Shown: positions 18,236-28,436, counted from the first letter of the stretch. The stretch is DNA of 46,670 nucleotides from Variovorax sp. E3 (GCF_016082275.1 NZ_MOWM01000048.1:1-46670); one strand, 5' to 3'. Numbers and translations are program-made. Notes: a model not told the origin generated them from the letters alone.

Positions 18236-18982
18236 TCACCGCATGAAACGGCCGCCGTTGAGGTCCAGCGTCGCGCCGGTCATGAAGGCGGCCGCCGGTG
18301 ACGCGAGGTAGACGACCGCCGCGGCCACTTCCTCCGGCAGGCCGAAGCGTCCGAGCGGAATGCCGGCCTGCAAGGCTTGCTGCCTTGCGGGCTCCAGCGC
18401 ATCGAGCGCGGGGCTGCGGATTGCCGCCGGAGCCAGCGCATTCACGGTCACGCCGTGCGGTGCCAGTTCTTGCGCGAACGAACGCGTCAGCGCCAGCAGA
18501 CCCGCCTTGCTGGCCCCGTAGTGCGCGCCGGTCGCGGCGCTGACCTGTTGCCCCGCCATCGACGCCAGGTTGACGATGCGGCCCTGCCCTCGTTCGCGCA
18601 TGTACCGCCCCGCGATGCGGCAACCGAAGAAGCTCCCGCGCAGGTTGATGGCGAGCACGTCGTCCCACTCTTGTGGCGTGATGTCCCACAGCGATGTCGT
18701 CGCCGTGCGCGCCGCGTTGTTGACCATGATGTCGACCGCGCCGAAGTGCGCGACCGCCCTGTCGAAGCAGGCGCGGAAGGCCGCCTCGTCGCGCACGTCG
18801 AGTTGCAGCGCCAGCCCGTCGACTTCCGCCGCCACCGCTTCCACGTTCTCGCCATCGATGTCGGCCAACGCCACGCGCGCACCGGCCTCGCGCAGCCCTC
18901 GCGCAATGGCCGCGCCGAGCCCCTGCCCCGCCCCCGTCACGAACGCCACGCGGCCGGAAAGCGCAGGCATCGGGTTCGTCAT
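18236..18982 (-). CDS. SDR oxidoreductase
   Basis: A 248-residue classical SDR. Motifs are TGAGQGLG, the NNAAR variant of NNAG, NLASMAGQQVSAATGAHYGASK (Ser-Tyr-Lys) and a C-terminal GATLDLNGG. Aspartates in LADIDGEN after beta-strand 2 suggest NAD(H) preference. The start at 18982 has AAGGAG upstream and follows the ligase stop by four bases, so they form one operon. It probably oxidises or reduces a hydroxyl/keto group of an indolic intermediate. No stronger substrate call can be made from the sequence. Confidence 0.82.
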   Translation of the reverse strand: MTNPMPALSGRVAFVTGAGQGLGAAIARGLREAGARVALADIDGENVEAVAAEVDGLALQLDVRDEAAFRACFDRAVAHFGAVDIMVNNAARTATTSLWDITPQEWDDVLAINLRGSFFGCRIAGRYMRERGQGRIVNLASMAGQQVSAATGAHYGASKAGLLALTRSFAQELAPHGVTVNALAPAAIRSPALDALEPARQQALQAGIPLGRFGLPEEVAAAVVYLASPAAAFMTGATLDLNGGRFMR

Positions 18983-18986
18983 GCCA

Positions 18987-20576
18987 TCAGCTCCTTGCGG
19001 GCCGGCCGTCCCAGGTCTGCGGCCCCACGCCGCGCTCGCGCAGCTTGAATTTCTGCACCTTACCGTTCTCGGTGCGCGGCAGATCGGCCAGCACGTCGAT
19101 GTAGCGCGGCACGGCAAAGTACGGCAGCCGGCCTTCGCAGAAGCGCGCCAGCTCCGCCGGGTCGACCGGCACGCCCTCGCGCGCCACCAGCGCCGCCATC
19201 ACTTCGTCTTCCGCCAGTTCGGAGCGCACCGGGTACACGGCGCACGCGGCCACGCCCGGGTGGCTCAGCAGCACCTGCTCGACCTCGAACGAAGAGATGT
19301 TCTCGCCGCGCCGACGGATCGCGTCCTTGATGCGGTCGACGAAACGGAATGCGCCATCCGCATCGCGCACCACGCGGTCGCCGGTATGGAACCAGAGATT
19401 GCGCCACGCCTCGACCGTCTTCTCGGGCATGTTGAAGTAGCCGCTCGCGAAGGCGTGCGGCTCGTCGGCACGCAGCAGCAACTCGCCGGCCTCGCCGGGC
19501 GGCAGCGCCACATCGTGCGCGTCGGCCACGCGCGCCTGGAAGCCCGGCCGCAGCCAGCCCATGACACCGCCGCGCGGCGAATCGGGCGCGGTCGCGATCG
19601 CGAAGTTGGTCTCGGTCGAGCCGTAGCCTTCGAGCAGCGACACCCCCGTGCGCGCCTTGAAGGCAGCGCCCGCGGCGGACGGCACACCGGGCCCCAGCCC
19701 GATGCGCACGCGGTGCTCCCGCTCGCCCGCGCCCTCCGGCTGCGCCAGCAGAATCGGCACCATCGCGCCCAGCAGGTAGACCACCGTGGCGCCGCTCGCG
19801 CGCATCGTGGGCCAGAAGCCCGAGGCCGAGAAGCGCGACTCGAACACCACCTCGGCTCCGGTCAGCGCGGCCTGCGCGAAGGTGTTGAGTGCGTTGATGT
19901 GGAACAGCGGCAGCGTGGTGCACAGCACGTCGTCAGCCCCCACGCCGAGCACTTCCGCGCTGTTCACGCCCCACCAGAAATACTGTGCGTGCGGGCAAAT
20001 CACGCCCTTGGCCGGGCCGGTCGTTCCCGACGTATAGAGGATCGCGAGCGCATCGCCCGGCTGCACCGGCGCGGGCTCGACGGCCTCCCCGGCCTCGGGG
20101 TACGGCACCACGCGCACGCCGGCCGGCGCCTGCCATGCCCCCGCCTGCATCTCGCCGATCACCCAGATCTCTCGCAGCGCCGTGCGCGCCAGGTCCGCCG
20201 TCGCCAGCCGCTCGACGAACGCCGCCTCGATGACCAGCAGCTTCGCCTGGCTGTTCGCCAGGAAGTATTCGAGCTGCGGCCCCATCGACGCCGTGTTCAT
20301 CGGCACGATCGACGCACCCAGCCAGCCCGCGCCGAGAAAGCTCTCGAGAAACTCGATGCGGTTGCCGCACATCACCGCGATGCGGTCCCCTTGCGTCACC
20401 CCGGCGGCGGCCAGCGCACCGGCGCGCACAGCCGCCGCGTCCGCCGCATCGCGATGCGCCCATGCACGCCCCGCGATCCGCAGCAACGCCCGCGAGCCGA
20501 ACATCTCGGCCTGCCGGCGCAGCATCACCGGCAGCGTGCGCTGCAGGGGCGGCACGGCGCGGGCGTCACTCGTCAT
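18987..20576 (-). CDS. AMP-forming acyl-CoA ligase (CaiC-like), first of two
   Basis: A 529-residue ANL-superfamily ligase making acyl-CoA from a carboxylic acid, ATP and CoA. The P-loop-like motif is [22 protein letters not shown] is the A5 motif, WFHTGDR the A7 motif and [15 protein letters not shown] the hinge. The C-terminal catalytic lysine is in TENGKVQKF. The overall sequence resembles crotonobetaine/carnitine-CoA ligases more than aryl-CoA ligases. It overlaps livF by 11 bases and precedes an SDR. In the locus it is the second CoA-activating enzyme, likely for an indole side-chain acid other than the one used by the ligase at 33645. The substrate is inferred. Confidence 0.82.
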   Translation of the reverse strand: MTSDARAVPPLQRTLPVMLRRQAEMFGSRALLRIAGRAWAHRDAADAAAVRAGALAAAGVTQGDRIAVMCGNRIEFLESFLGAGWLGASIVPMNTASMGPQLEYFLANSQAKLLVIEAAFVERLATADLARTALREIWVIGEMQAGAWQAPAGVRVVPYPEAGEAVEPAPVQPGDALAILYTSGTTGPAKGVICPHAQYFWWGVNSAEVLGVGADDVLCTTLPLFHINALNTFAQAALTGAEVVFESRFSASGFWPTMRASGATVVYLLGAMVPILLAQPEGAGEREHRVRIGLGPGVPSAAGAAFKARTGVSLLEGYGSTETNFAIATAPDSPRGGVMGWLRPGFQARVADAHDVALPPGEAGELLLRADEPHAFASGYFNMPEKTVEAWRNLWFHTGDRVVRDADGAFRFVDRIKDAIRRRGENISSFEVEQVLLSHPGVAACAVYPVRSELAEDEVMAALVAREGVPVDPAELARFCEGRLPYFAVPRYIDVLADLPRTENGKVQKFKLRERGVGPQTWDGRPARS

Positions 20577-21297
20577 CGTGCGTGCCTCCGCCCAGATAGG
20601 TCGCCTGCACGCGCGGGTCGCTCGCGAGTTCGGCCGAGGCGCCCGACAGCGCGATCTCGCCGGTCTCCAGCACATAGCCCTGGTCCGAGCTTTCGAGCGC
20701 GGCACGCGCGTTCTGCTCCACCAGCAGGATCGACACGCCGTCTTCGCGCAGCTTGCGCACGATGGTCAGGATGTCGCGCACGATCAGCGGCGCCAGGCCC
20801 AGGCTGGGCTCGTCGAGCATCAGCAGCCGCGGCGCCGACATCAGCGCGCGCCCCACCGCCAGCATCTGCCGCTCGCCGCCCGACAGCGTGTCGGCGCGCT
20901 GGGTGCGCCGCTCCGCCAGTCGCGGAAAGCGGTCGTACACCGACTGCAGCCGCTTCTTCATCGCGTCGCCGCGCAGCCGCTTGGCATAGGCACCGAGCTG
21001 CAGGTTGTCGAGCACGGTGAGTTCGCCGAACAGCTCGCGCTTCTCGGGCACGAGGCACAGGCCGCGCTCCACGCGCGCCTCCACGTCGAGCCCCTGCAGG
21101 TCTTCGCCCTCGAAGCGCAGCGTGCCCTTGCAGGGCAGCAGCCCCATCGCCGCCGCCAGCAGCGTGGTCTTGCCCGCGCCGTTCGGCCCGATCACCGAAA
21201 TGATCTGCCCCGGCTGCAGGTCGAGCGACACACCGCGCACCGCCTCGACCTGCCCGTACGACACATGCAGGTCGCCAATCTCCAGCATCGCGGTCAT
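20566..21297 (-). CDS. Branched-chain-type ABC transporter ATPase (LivF-like)
   Basis: A 243-residue LivF-family ATPase. Walker A is GPNGAGKTT, the signature LSGGERQM, Walker [12 protein letters not shown], and the H-loop region is VEQNARAAL. LivF-type length and the [13 protein letters not shown] segment separate it from LivG. It powers import through the LivH and LivM-G proteins encoded upstream, fed by the three binding proteins of this locus. The start at 21297 is preferred, though an ATG three codons later is possible. Confidence 0.88.
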   Translation of the reverse strand: MTAMLEIGDLHVSYGQVEAVRGVSLDLQPGQIISVIGPNGAGKTTLLAAAMGLLPCKGTLRFEGEDLQGLDVEARVERGLCLVPEKRELFGELTVLDNLQLGAYAKRLRGDAMKKRLQSVYDRFPRLAERRTQRADTLSGGERQMLAVGRALMSAPRLLMLDEPSLGLAPLIVRDILTIVRKLREDGVSILLVEQNARAALESSDQGYVLETGEIALSGASAELASDPRVQATYLGGGTHDDE

Positions 21298-21337
21298 TTG
21301 GCTACCCCCAGGCTTCTCACTTCGTGTAGTTCTCCTA

Positions 21338-21367
21338 CCCCCTGAAGGGGGCCCGCGCCTTCGGGCG
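21338..21367. repeat. Two-hairpin intergenic element inside the transporter operon
   Basis: CCCCC-TGAA-GGGGG (21338-21351) followed by CGCC-TTCG-GGCG (21356-21367). Both have stable tetraloops and lie in the 82-base gap between the livM-G fusion and livF. Without a T-tract it is not a clear terminator. It looks like a REP-like element that could affect mRNA stability and the livM-G to livF expression ratio. Confidence 0.5.
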
Positions 21368-21379
21368 GCCGTGCGGCGC

Positions 21380-23167
21380 TCATACAACGCTCCCCAGGTA
21401 AGCCGCCTGCACGCGCTCGTCCGCGCGCACCGCCGACGGCACGCCCTCCACGAGCTTGGAGCCGAAGTTCATCACCACCAGCCGGTCCACCAGTTTCATC
21501 ACGAAGTCCATGTCGTGTTCGACGATGAGGATGGTCACGCCTTCCTCGCGCAGCTTGCGCAGCAGGTCGCCCAGGGCCATCTTCTCCTTGCGGCGCAGGC
21601 CGGCGGCGGGCTCGTCGAGCACCAGCAGCACCGGGTCGGCGGCCAGCGCGCGCGCAATCTCCAGAATGCGCTGCGTGCCCAGCGGCAGGCTGCCCGCCAG
21701 CTCGTGCGCGCGGTCGCCCAGGCCGATACGGTCGAGCTGGCGCTGCGCCTCCTGCAGGATCTGCATTTCTTCCGTGCGGTCCAGCCGCAGCCCCGCCTTC
21801 AGGATGCCCGAGCGCGTGCGCGAATGCGCGCCCAGCGCCACGTTGTCGAGCAGGCTCATGTGCGGGCGCAGCTTCACGTGCTGGAAGGTGCGCGCCAGCC
21901 CCAACCGCGCCACCTGGCGCTGCGGCATGCCGGCGATGTCGTGGGCCAGGAAGCGCACCTGGCCCGAGCTCATCGGCAGCGTGCAGGTCAGCAGGTTGAA
22001 CATGGTCGACTTGCCCGCGCCGTTGGGCCCGATCAGCCCGACGATTTCGCCGGCCTTCACGTCGAAGCTCACGTCGTTCACCGCCACCAGGCCGCCGAAG
22101 CGCTTGACCGCGCCGTTCACCGACAGCACCTGCGAGCCGCGCTCGGGCAGCGTGCGGTGCGCCAGCGGCTCGACCGGCGGCGCCTCGTGGCGCGACGGCC
22201 CTTGCACGGCGCCGCGCCTGCGCGTCCAGCGGCGCAGCAGGCCCATCACCCCGCCGCGCGCAAAGTGCAGCAGAAGGATGAAGAGCGCCGCGAAGGCCAC
22301 GGCTTCCAGCTGGCCCGCGCGCTGCGTGAGCATCGGCAGCACGTCCTGCAGCCCGTTCTTCAGCACCAGCACCAGCGCCGCACCGACCAGCGCGCCCGCC
22401 AGTTGCCCGAGCCCGCCGGCCACCGCCATCAGCAGGTACTCGATGCTCGCGCGCACGTCGAAGGGCGACGGGCTCACGAAGCGGTTCATGTGCGCATAGA
22501 GCCAGCCCGCCAGCCCCGCGAACAGCGCGGCCGTGACGAACAGCGACAGCCGCACGCGGTACGCGTCCGCGCCCACGCTCGCTAGCAGCGTGGCACCGCC
22601 GCGCAGCCCGCGAATCGCACGCCCCGGCCGCGACTGCAGCAGGTTGTGGCTGAACAGGCAGGCCAGGCCGACCACCACCCAGATCAGGTAGTACATCGCG
22701 CGCGGTTCCGCCAGCGACCAGCCCGCGACCTGCAGCGCCGGAATGTTCGACAGCCCCGTGTGCCGCCCGAGCGCATCGACGTTGCCGAACAGCATCGCGA
22801 TCGACAGCCCCCACGCGATGGTGCTCAGCGGCAGGAAGTGCCCGCCCAACCGCAGCGTGAGCATGCCGATGGCCAGCGCCGACAGCCCCGTGAGCAGCAG
22901 CGCGAACAGCAGCCCGATCCACGGCGACATGCCCTGCGTGGTCGTGAGCCACGCCGTCGCATAGGCCGCGATGCCGACGAAGGCCGCCTGCCCGAACGAG
23001 GTCGCGCCGCCCACGCCCGTGAGCAGCACCAGCCCCAGCGCCACCAGCGCGCCGATGCCGATGTCGTTCAGCAGCGAGACCGTGAAGCTCCCCGCCACCA
23101 CCGGCACCAGCGCCAGCACCACGACCACCCCGGCGATCCACGCCATGCGTTTGCGATTGCCGTTCAT
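21380..23167 (-). CDS. Fused LivM permease / LivG ATPase
   Basis: A 595-residue fusion. Residues 1 to about 315 are a LivM-type permease with many hydrophobic helices and the [15 protein letters not shown] and [21 protein letters not shown] motifs. After a charged linker ([17 protein letters not shown]) comes a LivG-type ATPase with Walker [29 protein letters not shown], Walker [11 protein letters not shown] and VEHDMDFVM. The ABC signature is unusual: [16 protein letters not shown] where LSxGxQR is expected. The start at 23167 overlaps the livH stop. Such fusions are known in Burkholderiales. Together with LivH, LivF and binding proteins it should import IAA-type substrates. Confidence 0.88.
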   Translation of the reverse strand: MNGNRKRMAWIAGVVVVLALVPVVAGSFTVSLLNDIGIGALVALGLVLLTGVGGATSFGQAAFVGIAAYATAWLTTTQGMSPWIGLLFALLLTGLSALAIGMLTLRLGGHFLPLSTIAWGLSIAMLFGNVDALGRHTGLSNIPALQVAGWSLAEPRAMYYLIWVVVGLACLFSHNLLQSRPGRAIRGLRGGATLLASVGADAYRVRLSLFVTAALFAGLAGWLYAHMNRFVSPSPFDVRASIEYLLMAVAGGLGQLAGALVGAALVLVLKNGLQDVLPMLTQRAGQLEAVAFAALFILLLHFARGGVMGLLRRWTRRRGAVQGPSRHEAPPVEPLAHRTLPERGSQVLSVNGAVKRFGGLVAVNDVSFDVKAGEIVGLIGPNGAGKSTMFNLLTCTLPMSSGQVRFLAHDIAGMPQRQVARLGLARTFQHVKLRPHMSLLDNVALGAHSRTRSGILKAGLRLDRTEEMQILQEAQRQLDRIGLGDRAHELAGSLPLGTQRILEIARALAADPVLLVLDEPAAGLRRKEKMALGDLLRKLREEGVTILIVEHDMDFVMKLVDRLVVMNFGSKLVEGVPSAVRADERVQAAYLGSVV

Positions 23168-24219
23168 TGGTCCACCTCGTCTTCTTCCTCTTCGGCGTGC
23201 GTGGCCATGAAGGAGCGCAACATGAGCACGGGAATCAGCAGGCTGAACACGATCACGTCCTTCAGCGCGCCGCTCCAGAACGAAGCAAAGCTCTCGACCA
23301 CGCCGACCGCGAGCGCGCCGATGGCCGTCATCGGGTAGCTCACGAGCCCGCCGATGATCGCGGCCACGAAGGCCTTCAGGCCGATGATGAAGCCCGAGTC
23401 GTAATACATCGTCGTCACCGGCGCGATCAGCACGCCGATCAGCCCCGCGAGCAGCGACGCGCAGCCGTACGCCAGCAGCGCCGTGCGCCCCGGCCGGATG
23501 CCGACCAGCCGCGCGCCCACCCGGTTCACCGCCGTGGCGCGCAGCGCCTTGCCGGCCACCGTGCGCTCGAACACCAGGAAGAACAGCCCGCTCAGCACGA
23601 TGGCCGCGCCCACCATCAGCACCACCTGCCCGCTGACCGTGAAACCGTCGCTCAGCGTGAACACGGCGCTCGTGAGCGGCGTGGTGCGCGAACCCTCGGG
23701 TCCGAAGAACAGCAGGCCCAGGCCCGACAGCAGGAAGTGCAGCGCCAGCGACACGATCAGCAGCACCAGCACCGACGCATCGGCGATCGGCTGGAACACC
23801 ACGCGCGCCAGCAGCGGCGCAATGGGCACCACGAGCAGCACGGCCACCGCGATGTGCACCGCCACCGGCACGCCGGGCCGCGCGGCCAGCCACGCCAGCA
23901 CGCATGGAATGGCCGGCAGCACGCCCCACATCAGCACCGCCTTCGGAATGCGCGCGGCCTCGCCGCGGCGCAGCAGGCTGCCGATTTCGGTGGCCAGCGC
24001 CAGCGCCGCCAACACGGCCACCATGCCGATGGTCGGCGGCACGCGGTCGGTCTCGAAGGCCGCGAGCGACAGCGCCGCGAAGGCCGCGATGTCGCCGAAC
24101 GGCACGAACACCACCCGCGTGACCGAAAAGATCAGCACCAGCCCGAGCCCGGCCAGCAGATAGACGGCGCCGTTGGCCAGGCCGTCGGTGAGAAGAATGA
24201 GCGCCACGTCCCATGTCAT
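23164..24219 (-). CDS. Branched-chain-type ABC transporter permease (LivH-like)
   Basis: A 351-residue inner-membrane permease. It begins with LILLTDGLANGAVYLLAGLGLVLIFSVTRV, the typical LivH opening. It contains RTVAGKALRATAVNRVGARLVGI, the cytoplasmic loop that contacts the ATPases, and a late GLKAFVAAIIGGLVSYPM segment. It is longer than typical LivH (about 300 residues) because of an extra hydrophobic block after the first helices. GGAGG precedes the ATG at 24219. It lies between the SBP gene and livM-G with tight spacing. Confidence 0.88.
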   Translation of the reverse strand: MTWDVALILLTDGLANGAVYLLAGLGLVLIFSVTRVVFVPFGDIAAFAALSLAAFETDRVPPTIGMVAVLAALALATEIGSLLRRGEAARIPKAVLMWGVLPAIPCVLAWLAARPGVPVAVHIAVAVLLVVPIAPLLARVVFQPIADASVLVLLIVSLALHFLLSGLGLLFFGPEGSRTTPLTSAVFTLSDGFTVSGQVVLMVGAAIVLSGLFFLVFERTVAGKALRATAVNRVGARLVGIRPGRTALLAYGCASLLAGLIGVLIAPVTTMYYDSGFIIGLKAFVAAIIGGLVSYPMTAIGALAVGVVESFASFWSGALKDVIVFSLLIPVLMLRSFMATHAEEEEDEVDQ

Positions 24220-24256
24220 CGCGCGGCCCTCCGGAAAAGCAAAGGCGAGAAGGGTT

Positions 24257-25420
24257 TCAAGGTGCGAGCTTCCATTGGCCGTTGTCGAGCTTGACGATCA
24301 CGCGGGCGCGTTCGTCCACGCCGTAGAGACTGCCGGGCTTGAAGGTGTAGACGCCGTGCGTGCCCACCACTTCCTTGGTGCTGAAGATCGCGTCGCGCAG
24401 CGCCACGCGGAACTCGGGCGTGCCCGGCTCGGCCTTCTTCATCGCGCGCGAGGCGGCATCGGCGAACACCAGCCAGCCGTCGAAGGAATAGGCCGAGAAG
24501 GCGTCGCTGGTCGGTGCGTTGTTGACCTTCTGGAACACCGCGCGGAAGTCGGTCGCGATCTTCTTGGTCGGGTAGTTGTCGGGCAGTTGCTCGGCCACGA
24601 TCACCGGGCCGGTGGGCATCAGCGCGTTCTGTCCGGCCGCGCCGACCACGCGCACGAAGTCGGGGTTGATCAGCCCGTGCTGGCCGTACACGCCGCCCTT
24701 GAAGCCGCGCTCCTGCAGCGCCAGGAACGGCAGCGCGCCCGGCGTGCCGGCACCGCCGGTCATCACCGCGTCGGGCCGCAGCGCCACGATCTTCAGCACC
24801 TGCCCCGTCACCGACGCGTCGGCGCGCGCATAGCGCTCGTTGCTCACCACCTTGATGCCGGCGCCGGGCGCGGCCTTCATGAGCGCGTCGTACACCAGGT
24901 CGCCCCAGGCGTCGGAAAAGCCGATGTAGCCGACGGTCTTGACGTTGTTGCGCTTCATGCGCTCGACCACCGCGTCGATCATCAGTTGCGTGGGCTGCGC
25001 CACCGTCATCACCCACGGGTTCTCGTTGGGGTCGAGCAGGATGGGCGTGAGGCCGATCATCGGCGTCTTCGACTCCTTGCCGACCTGCGCCATCGCAATG
25101 GCGGCGGGCACGCCCGAAGTGCCCATGAGCACGTCGACCTTTTCTTCCTCGATCAACTTGCGCGCATTGCGCCCGGCCGTGGTCGGGTCGGAGCCGTCGT
25201 CGAGCACGATGAGCTGCACCTTGCGGCCGTTCACCTCGGGCTTGTAGGCCAGCGCGGCCTGCATGCCCTTGGCATAGGGCACGCCCAGCGAGGAGTTGGG
25301 CCCCGACAGCGACACGCTGAGGCCGACCTTGAGGTCGGCCGCCAGCGCGCTCGCAACGCCACAGGCGGTCAGCACCGCGGCAAGCGTGCCGCGCGTCAAG
25401 GTCTGCATCAGGCTCTTCAT
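24257..25420 (-). CDS. ABC transporter periplasmic substrate-binding protein, copy 1
   Basis: A 387-residue Leu/Ile/Val-binding-protein-family receptor (periplasmic-binding fold type I). The signal peptide occupies about residues 1-28 and ends ASALAA. The mature part begins DLKVGLSVSLSGPNSSLGVPYAKGM. The three SBPs of this locus share this start, the DDxSDPTTAxRNARKLIEE segment and a C-terminal GQWKLxP. GGAG precedes the start at 25420. It sits directly before livH, so it is the transporter-linked copy. One SBP of the Variovorax auxin operon is published as IAA-specific; I cannot tell which of the three corresponds. Confidence 0.85.
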   Translation of the reverse strand: MKSLMQTLTRGTLAAVLTACGVASALAADLKVGLSVSLSGPNSSLGVPYAKGMQAALAYKPEVNGRKVQLIVLDDGSDPTTAGRNARKLIEEEKVDVLMGTSGVPAAIAMAQVGKESKTPMIGLTPILLDPNENPWVMTVAQPTQLMIDAVVERMKRNNVKTVGYIGFSDAWGDLVYDALMKAAPGAGIKVVSNERYARADASVTGQVLKIVALRPDAVMTGGAGTPGALPFLALQERGFKGGVYGQHGLINPDFVRVVGAAGQNALMPTGPVIVAEQLPDNYPTKKIATDFRAVFQKVNNAPTSDAFSAYSFDGWLVFADAASRAMKKAEPGTPEFRVALRDAIFSTKEVVGTHGVYTFKPGSLYGVDERARVIVKLDNGQWKLAP

Positions 25421-25467
25421 GTCGTAGCTCCGGTGAGGATGGTTGTTGGAATGAACGAACAGGTAAC

Positions 25468-25932
25468 TCAAATGAACAACTGGATGGCCGGCAACGCGCG
25501 CGCGGCGTTGAGCAGGTCGATGCGCTTCTCGCGGATCAGCCAGCCGGCGGGGGTTCGAACGAGGTGATGGCGGGCGGTTCCGCTCAGCAGGATCTGGTCT
25601 TCGCCGCGCGCCTCGACATAGAGGAACGGCGTGCGCAGGCGTGCTTCGTCGGCGCTCTCGTGCTCGATGCGCGAAGGCTGCAGCACGTGCTGGCTGTGGC
25701 TGGCCGGGTGCTGCGAATGCGCGCGCGGGTTCTTCAGGCGGTCCACGCGCAGCTGCAGCAGCAGGCGGTCTTCATAGGCCAGCGAGTTGTGCGAGAACGG
25801 GTCGGCCTGCGCGGCGCCGAGCAGCGGCACCCAGTAGTGGCCGTCTTCGGCGAACAGGGCCAGCCACTCGTCGAGGCGGCGCTCGTCGAGCAGGGCCGCT
25901 TCGTGGGCGACAAGGTCGCGCGGGTCCGTCAT
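25468..25932 (-). CDS. Rieske ring-hydroxylating oxygenase beta subunit, second pair
   Basis: A 154-residue NTF2-fold small subunit. It has the usual beginning (HEAALLDERRLDEWLALFAEDGHYWVPL) and the DRLLLQLRVDRLKNPRAHSQHP segment that packs on the alpha subunit. It ends ALPAIQLFI, almost the same as the ending of the other beta subunit here (ALPAVQLFI), so the two pairs are probably related by duplication. The start overlaps the alpha-subunit stop (ATGA). The role is structural; catalysis is in the alpha subunit. Confidence 0.87.
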   Translation of the reverse strand: MTDPRDLVAHEAALLDERRLDEWLALFAEDGHYWVPLLGAAQADPFSHNSLAYEDRLLLQLRVDRLKNPRAHSQHPASHSQHVLQPSRIEHESADEARLRTPFLYVEARGEDQILLSGTARHHLVRTPAGWLIREKRIDLLNAARALPAIQLFI

Positions 25933-27265
25933 GGCGCGACCTCCATGCCCGCCGTCATGCCTGCCGCCATGGACTGGGCCCACGCGCGGAACTGGTTGCG
26001 CATCAACAGCTCGTTGGTGCCGTTGGTGGTGACCATGGCTTGCTGCTTCTCGGCCGGGTCGTAGTTGCGGTGCAGGCTCACCCATTCGTTGCCGCCGGCG
26101 CGCAGGCCCTGCTGGATGCTCTCGAACAGGTGCACGTCGTCGTGCGCGACCACCGACATCGGCGAGAACACGAGCCGGTTGTAGCTCATGGCGCGCTCGA
26201 ACAGCAGCGCCGGCGCGCGGCCGCGCGAAAGCTCCAGGCCTCGATGAGCGTGCGGTTGGCGGCCAGCGGCCGGATCACGCGAATGGCTTGCGGCGAGCCC
26301 TTGACCGACAGGCTCGGGTAGAAGACCGAGTTCTGCGGCGAGCGCTGCAGGATCTCGGTGGCGCGCGCCTCGCCGTGCGCGGCGCGCATCGCGGCCTCGT
26401 ACTCGGGCAGCTGCGCGTAGTTGGAGTGGATGCTGAAGTTGACGCCCAGCACGCTGTGGCCGTTCGCGAACACGCGCCCGCCCATCTTGTCGAAGAACTC
26501 GTAGCCCGAGCCGAAGGGCAGGATCTGCTCCATCGCCATGGGCTTGGGGTCGGTGGGCGCATGCCCCTCCCACAGCGCCTCGGCCGCCTTGGTGGCCGAC
26601 TCGTGCGTCGACATCGGGTGCACCGTGTCGTTGATGTTCTCCAGGTACATCTTCCAGTTGCAATGGACGATGTTGCGCAGCACGCCCCCGCCTGCCGTGA
26701 GCTTGCCCTCGGGCGAGCGGTCGACCATGTTGTCGATGGCGCCCAGCACCTGGCCGAAGTAGTCCTCGAACGACGGCCCGGTGTCCGCCAGCCGCACGAA
26801 CACGAAGTCGCGGTACACCTTCACGTGCTTCACCACCGACAGCCCCTGCCCCGACTCGCAGGCCTTGAGCTGCGTGCCCTCGTAGCCGTTCTTCAGCGGC
26901 AGCCCGAGCGGCGCGCCGTCGAGCTTGTAGGTCCACGCGTGGTACGGGCAGCGGAAGAAGCGGCCGGTGTTGCCGCTCTCGTCCGTCACCAGCTGCGTGC
27001 CCTTGTGGGCGCAGCGGTTGTAGAGCACATGCACGTCGCCGTCGGGCTGGCGCACCATGAGCAACGGCCGCCCCGCGATGTCCTGCGTCACGAAGTCGCC
27101 AGGCTCGGGCACCTGGCTCGCGTGGCCCAGAAAGACCCAGGTGCCGGCGAACAGGTGCTCTTGCTCCAGCGAAAAAATCTCTTCGCTGAGGTACAGGTCG
27201 CGGTGCACCCGGTCGTCGCGGACCAGCGCCGCGACAAGATCGGGGCGGTTGCGGTAGGTGGTCAT
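25929..27265 (-). CDS. Rieske ring-hydroxylating oxygenase alpha subunit, second pair, one-base deletion near 26225
   Basis: The repaired protein has 445 residues. The Rieske [2Fe-2S] ligands are Cys85-x-His87 and Cys106-x-x-His109 (NRCAHKG, CPYHAW). NDTVHPMSTHES supplies the bridging Asp and two histidines of the mononuclear iron site. The protein runs parallel to IadD residue for residue at the Rieske motif. At about 26217-26235, in a run of G and C, the frame shifts inside the stretch homologous to IadD TFRLKGAPPELL. One added base restores it. No reductase gene adjoins this pair, so it may borrow IadC. A role on an oxidised IAA derivative is inferred. Confidence 0.85.
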
Positions 27266-27292
27266 GGTGGTGCTCGGTGGCTCAGGCCGGAC

Positions 27293-28435
27293 TCAGGGAA
27301 CCAGCTTCCACTGGCCCTTGGTCATCTGCACGATGACCACGCCGCGCTGGTCCGATCCGTAGCGGTCGTCGGGCTTGAAGGTGTAGACGCCGTGCGTGCC
27401 CACCAGCTCCTTGGTGCTCACGATGGCATCGCGCAGCGCCGTGCGGTACTGCGGCGTGCCCGGCTCGCCCTTGGTGCGCGAGGCCGCATCGGCCAGCAGC
27501 AGGTAGGCGTCGTAGGTGTACGAAGAGAAGGCATCGGTCGGCACCGCGCCGTTGACCTTCTGGTAGGCGCTGCGAAAGCCCATCGACACCTTCTTGATCG
27601 GGTTGCTGTCGGGCAACTGGTCGGCCACCAGCACCGGCCCGCTGGGCACCTGCAGCCCCTCGATCGAGGCACCGCCCACGCGCACGAAGTCGGCGTTGAT
27701 GAGCCCGTGCGTGCCGTAGATCTTGCCCTTGTAGCCACGCTCGGCCAGCGCCAGGTAGGGCAGCGCGCCGGGCGTGCCCGAGTTGCCCGCGAACACCGCG
27801 TCGGGCCGCGCCGCGACGATCTTCAGGATCTGCCCGGCCACCGACGAGTCGCTGCGCGCATAGCGCTCGTTCGCCACCACCTTGATGCCGGCGAGGTCGG
27901 CGCTCTTCACGAGCGAGTCGTAGGCCAGGTCCCCCAGCGCGTCCGAGAAGCCGATGAAGGCCACGGTCTTGACGCCCGACTTCTTCATGCGGTCGACGAC
28001 GCCCGCGACCATGAGCGGGAACGGCTGCGACACGGTCACGGTCCACGCGCCCTCGGGGCCCGCGATGGTCACCGGCGTGGGCGAGATCAGCGGCGTGTTG
28101 AGCTCCCTGGCCACGGCCGCGATGGCCATCGCACCCGGCACGCCCGAAGTGCCGATGAGCACGTCGACCTTGTCTTCGGTCACGAGCTTGCGCGCGTTGC
28201 GCCCGGCCGTGGTCGGGTCCGATGCATCGTCGAGCACGATCAGCTGCACCTTGCGCCCGGCGATTTCCGGGTGCTCTGCGATGGCGGCGCGAATGCCCTT
28301 TTCGTAGGGAATGCCGAGCGCGGCCACCGGGCCCGACAGCGAGCTGATGAAGCCGATCTTCAGGTCGGCGGCCTGTGCTTGCGACGCGGCCAGCGCGAGC
28401 GCGGTGGCGCCGAGGATGTGGGTCAGTTTCTTCAT
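27293..28435 (-). CDS. ABC transporter periplasmic substrate-binding protein, copy 2
   Basis: A 380-residue type I periplasmic-binding-fold receptor with a short signal peptide (MKKLTHILGATALALAASQAQA) and a mature start ADLKIGFISSLSGPVAALGIPYEKG. It differs from copy 1 in the hinge/pocket region: SPTPVTIAGPEGAWTVTVSQP here against GLTPILLDPNENPWVMTVAQP in copy 1. That suggests different ligand preferences. It begins one base after the stop of copy 3 and precedes the second Rieske alpha gene. Confidence 0.85.
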   Translation of the reverse strand: MKKLTHILGATALALAASQAQAADLKIGFISSLSGPVAALGIPYEKGIRAAIAEHPEIAGRKVQLIVLDDASDPTTAGRNARKLVTEDKVDVLIGTSGVPGAMAIAAVARELNTPLISPTPVTIAGPEGAWTVTVSQPFPLMVAGVVDRMKKSGVKTVAFIGFSDALGDLAYDSLVKSADLAGIKVVANERYARSDSSVAGQILKIVAARPDAVFAGNSGTPGALPYLALAERGYKGKIYGTHGLINADFVRVGGASIEGLQVPSGPVLVADQLPDSNPIKKVSMGFRSAYQKVNGAVPTDAFSSYTYDAYLLLADAASRTKGEPGTPQYRTALRDAIVSTKELVGTHGVYTFKPDDRYGSDQRGVVIVQMTKGQWKLVP

Positions 28436-28436
28436 C

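Noticed and set aside
21380..24214. A 944-codon frame that would fuse a third protein to LivM-G
   Set aside because: The first 349 codons are the wrong frame of livH. The real start is the ATG at 23167, coupled to the livH stop.
25468..27265. Anthranilate 1,2-dioxygenase (antAB)
   Set aside because: The pair is most similar by eye to IadD/E in the same window and lacks an adjacent antC reductase. The idea is not excluded, only unsupported.
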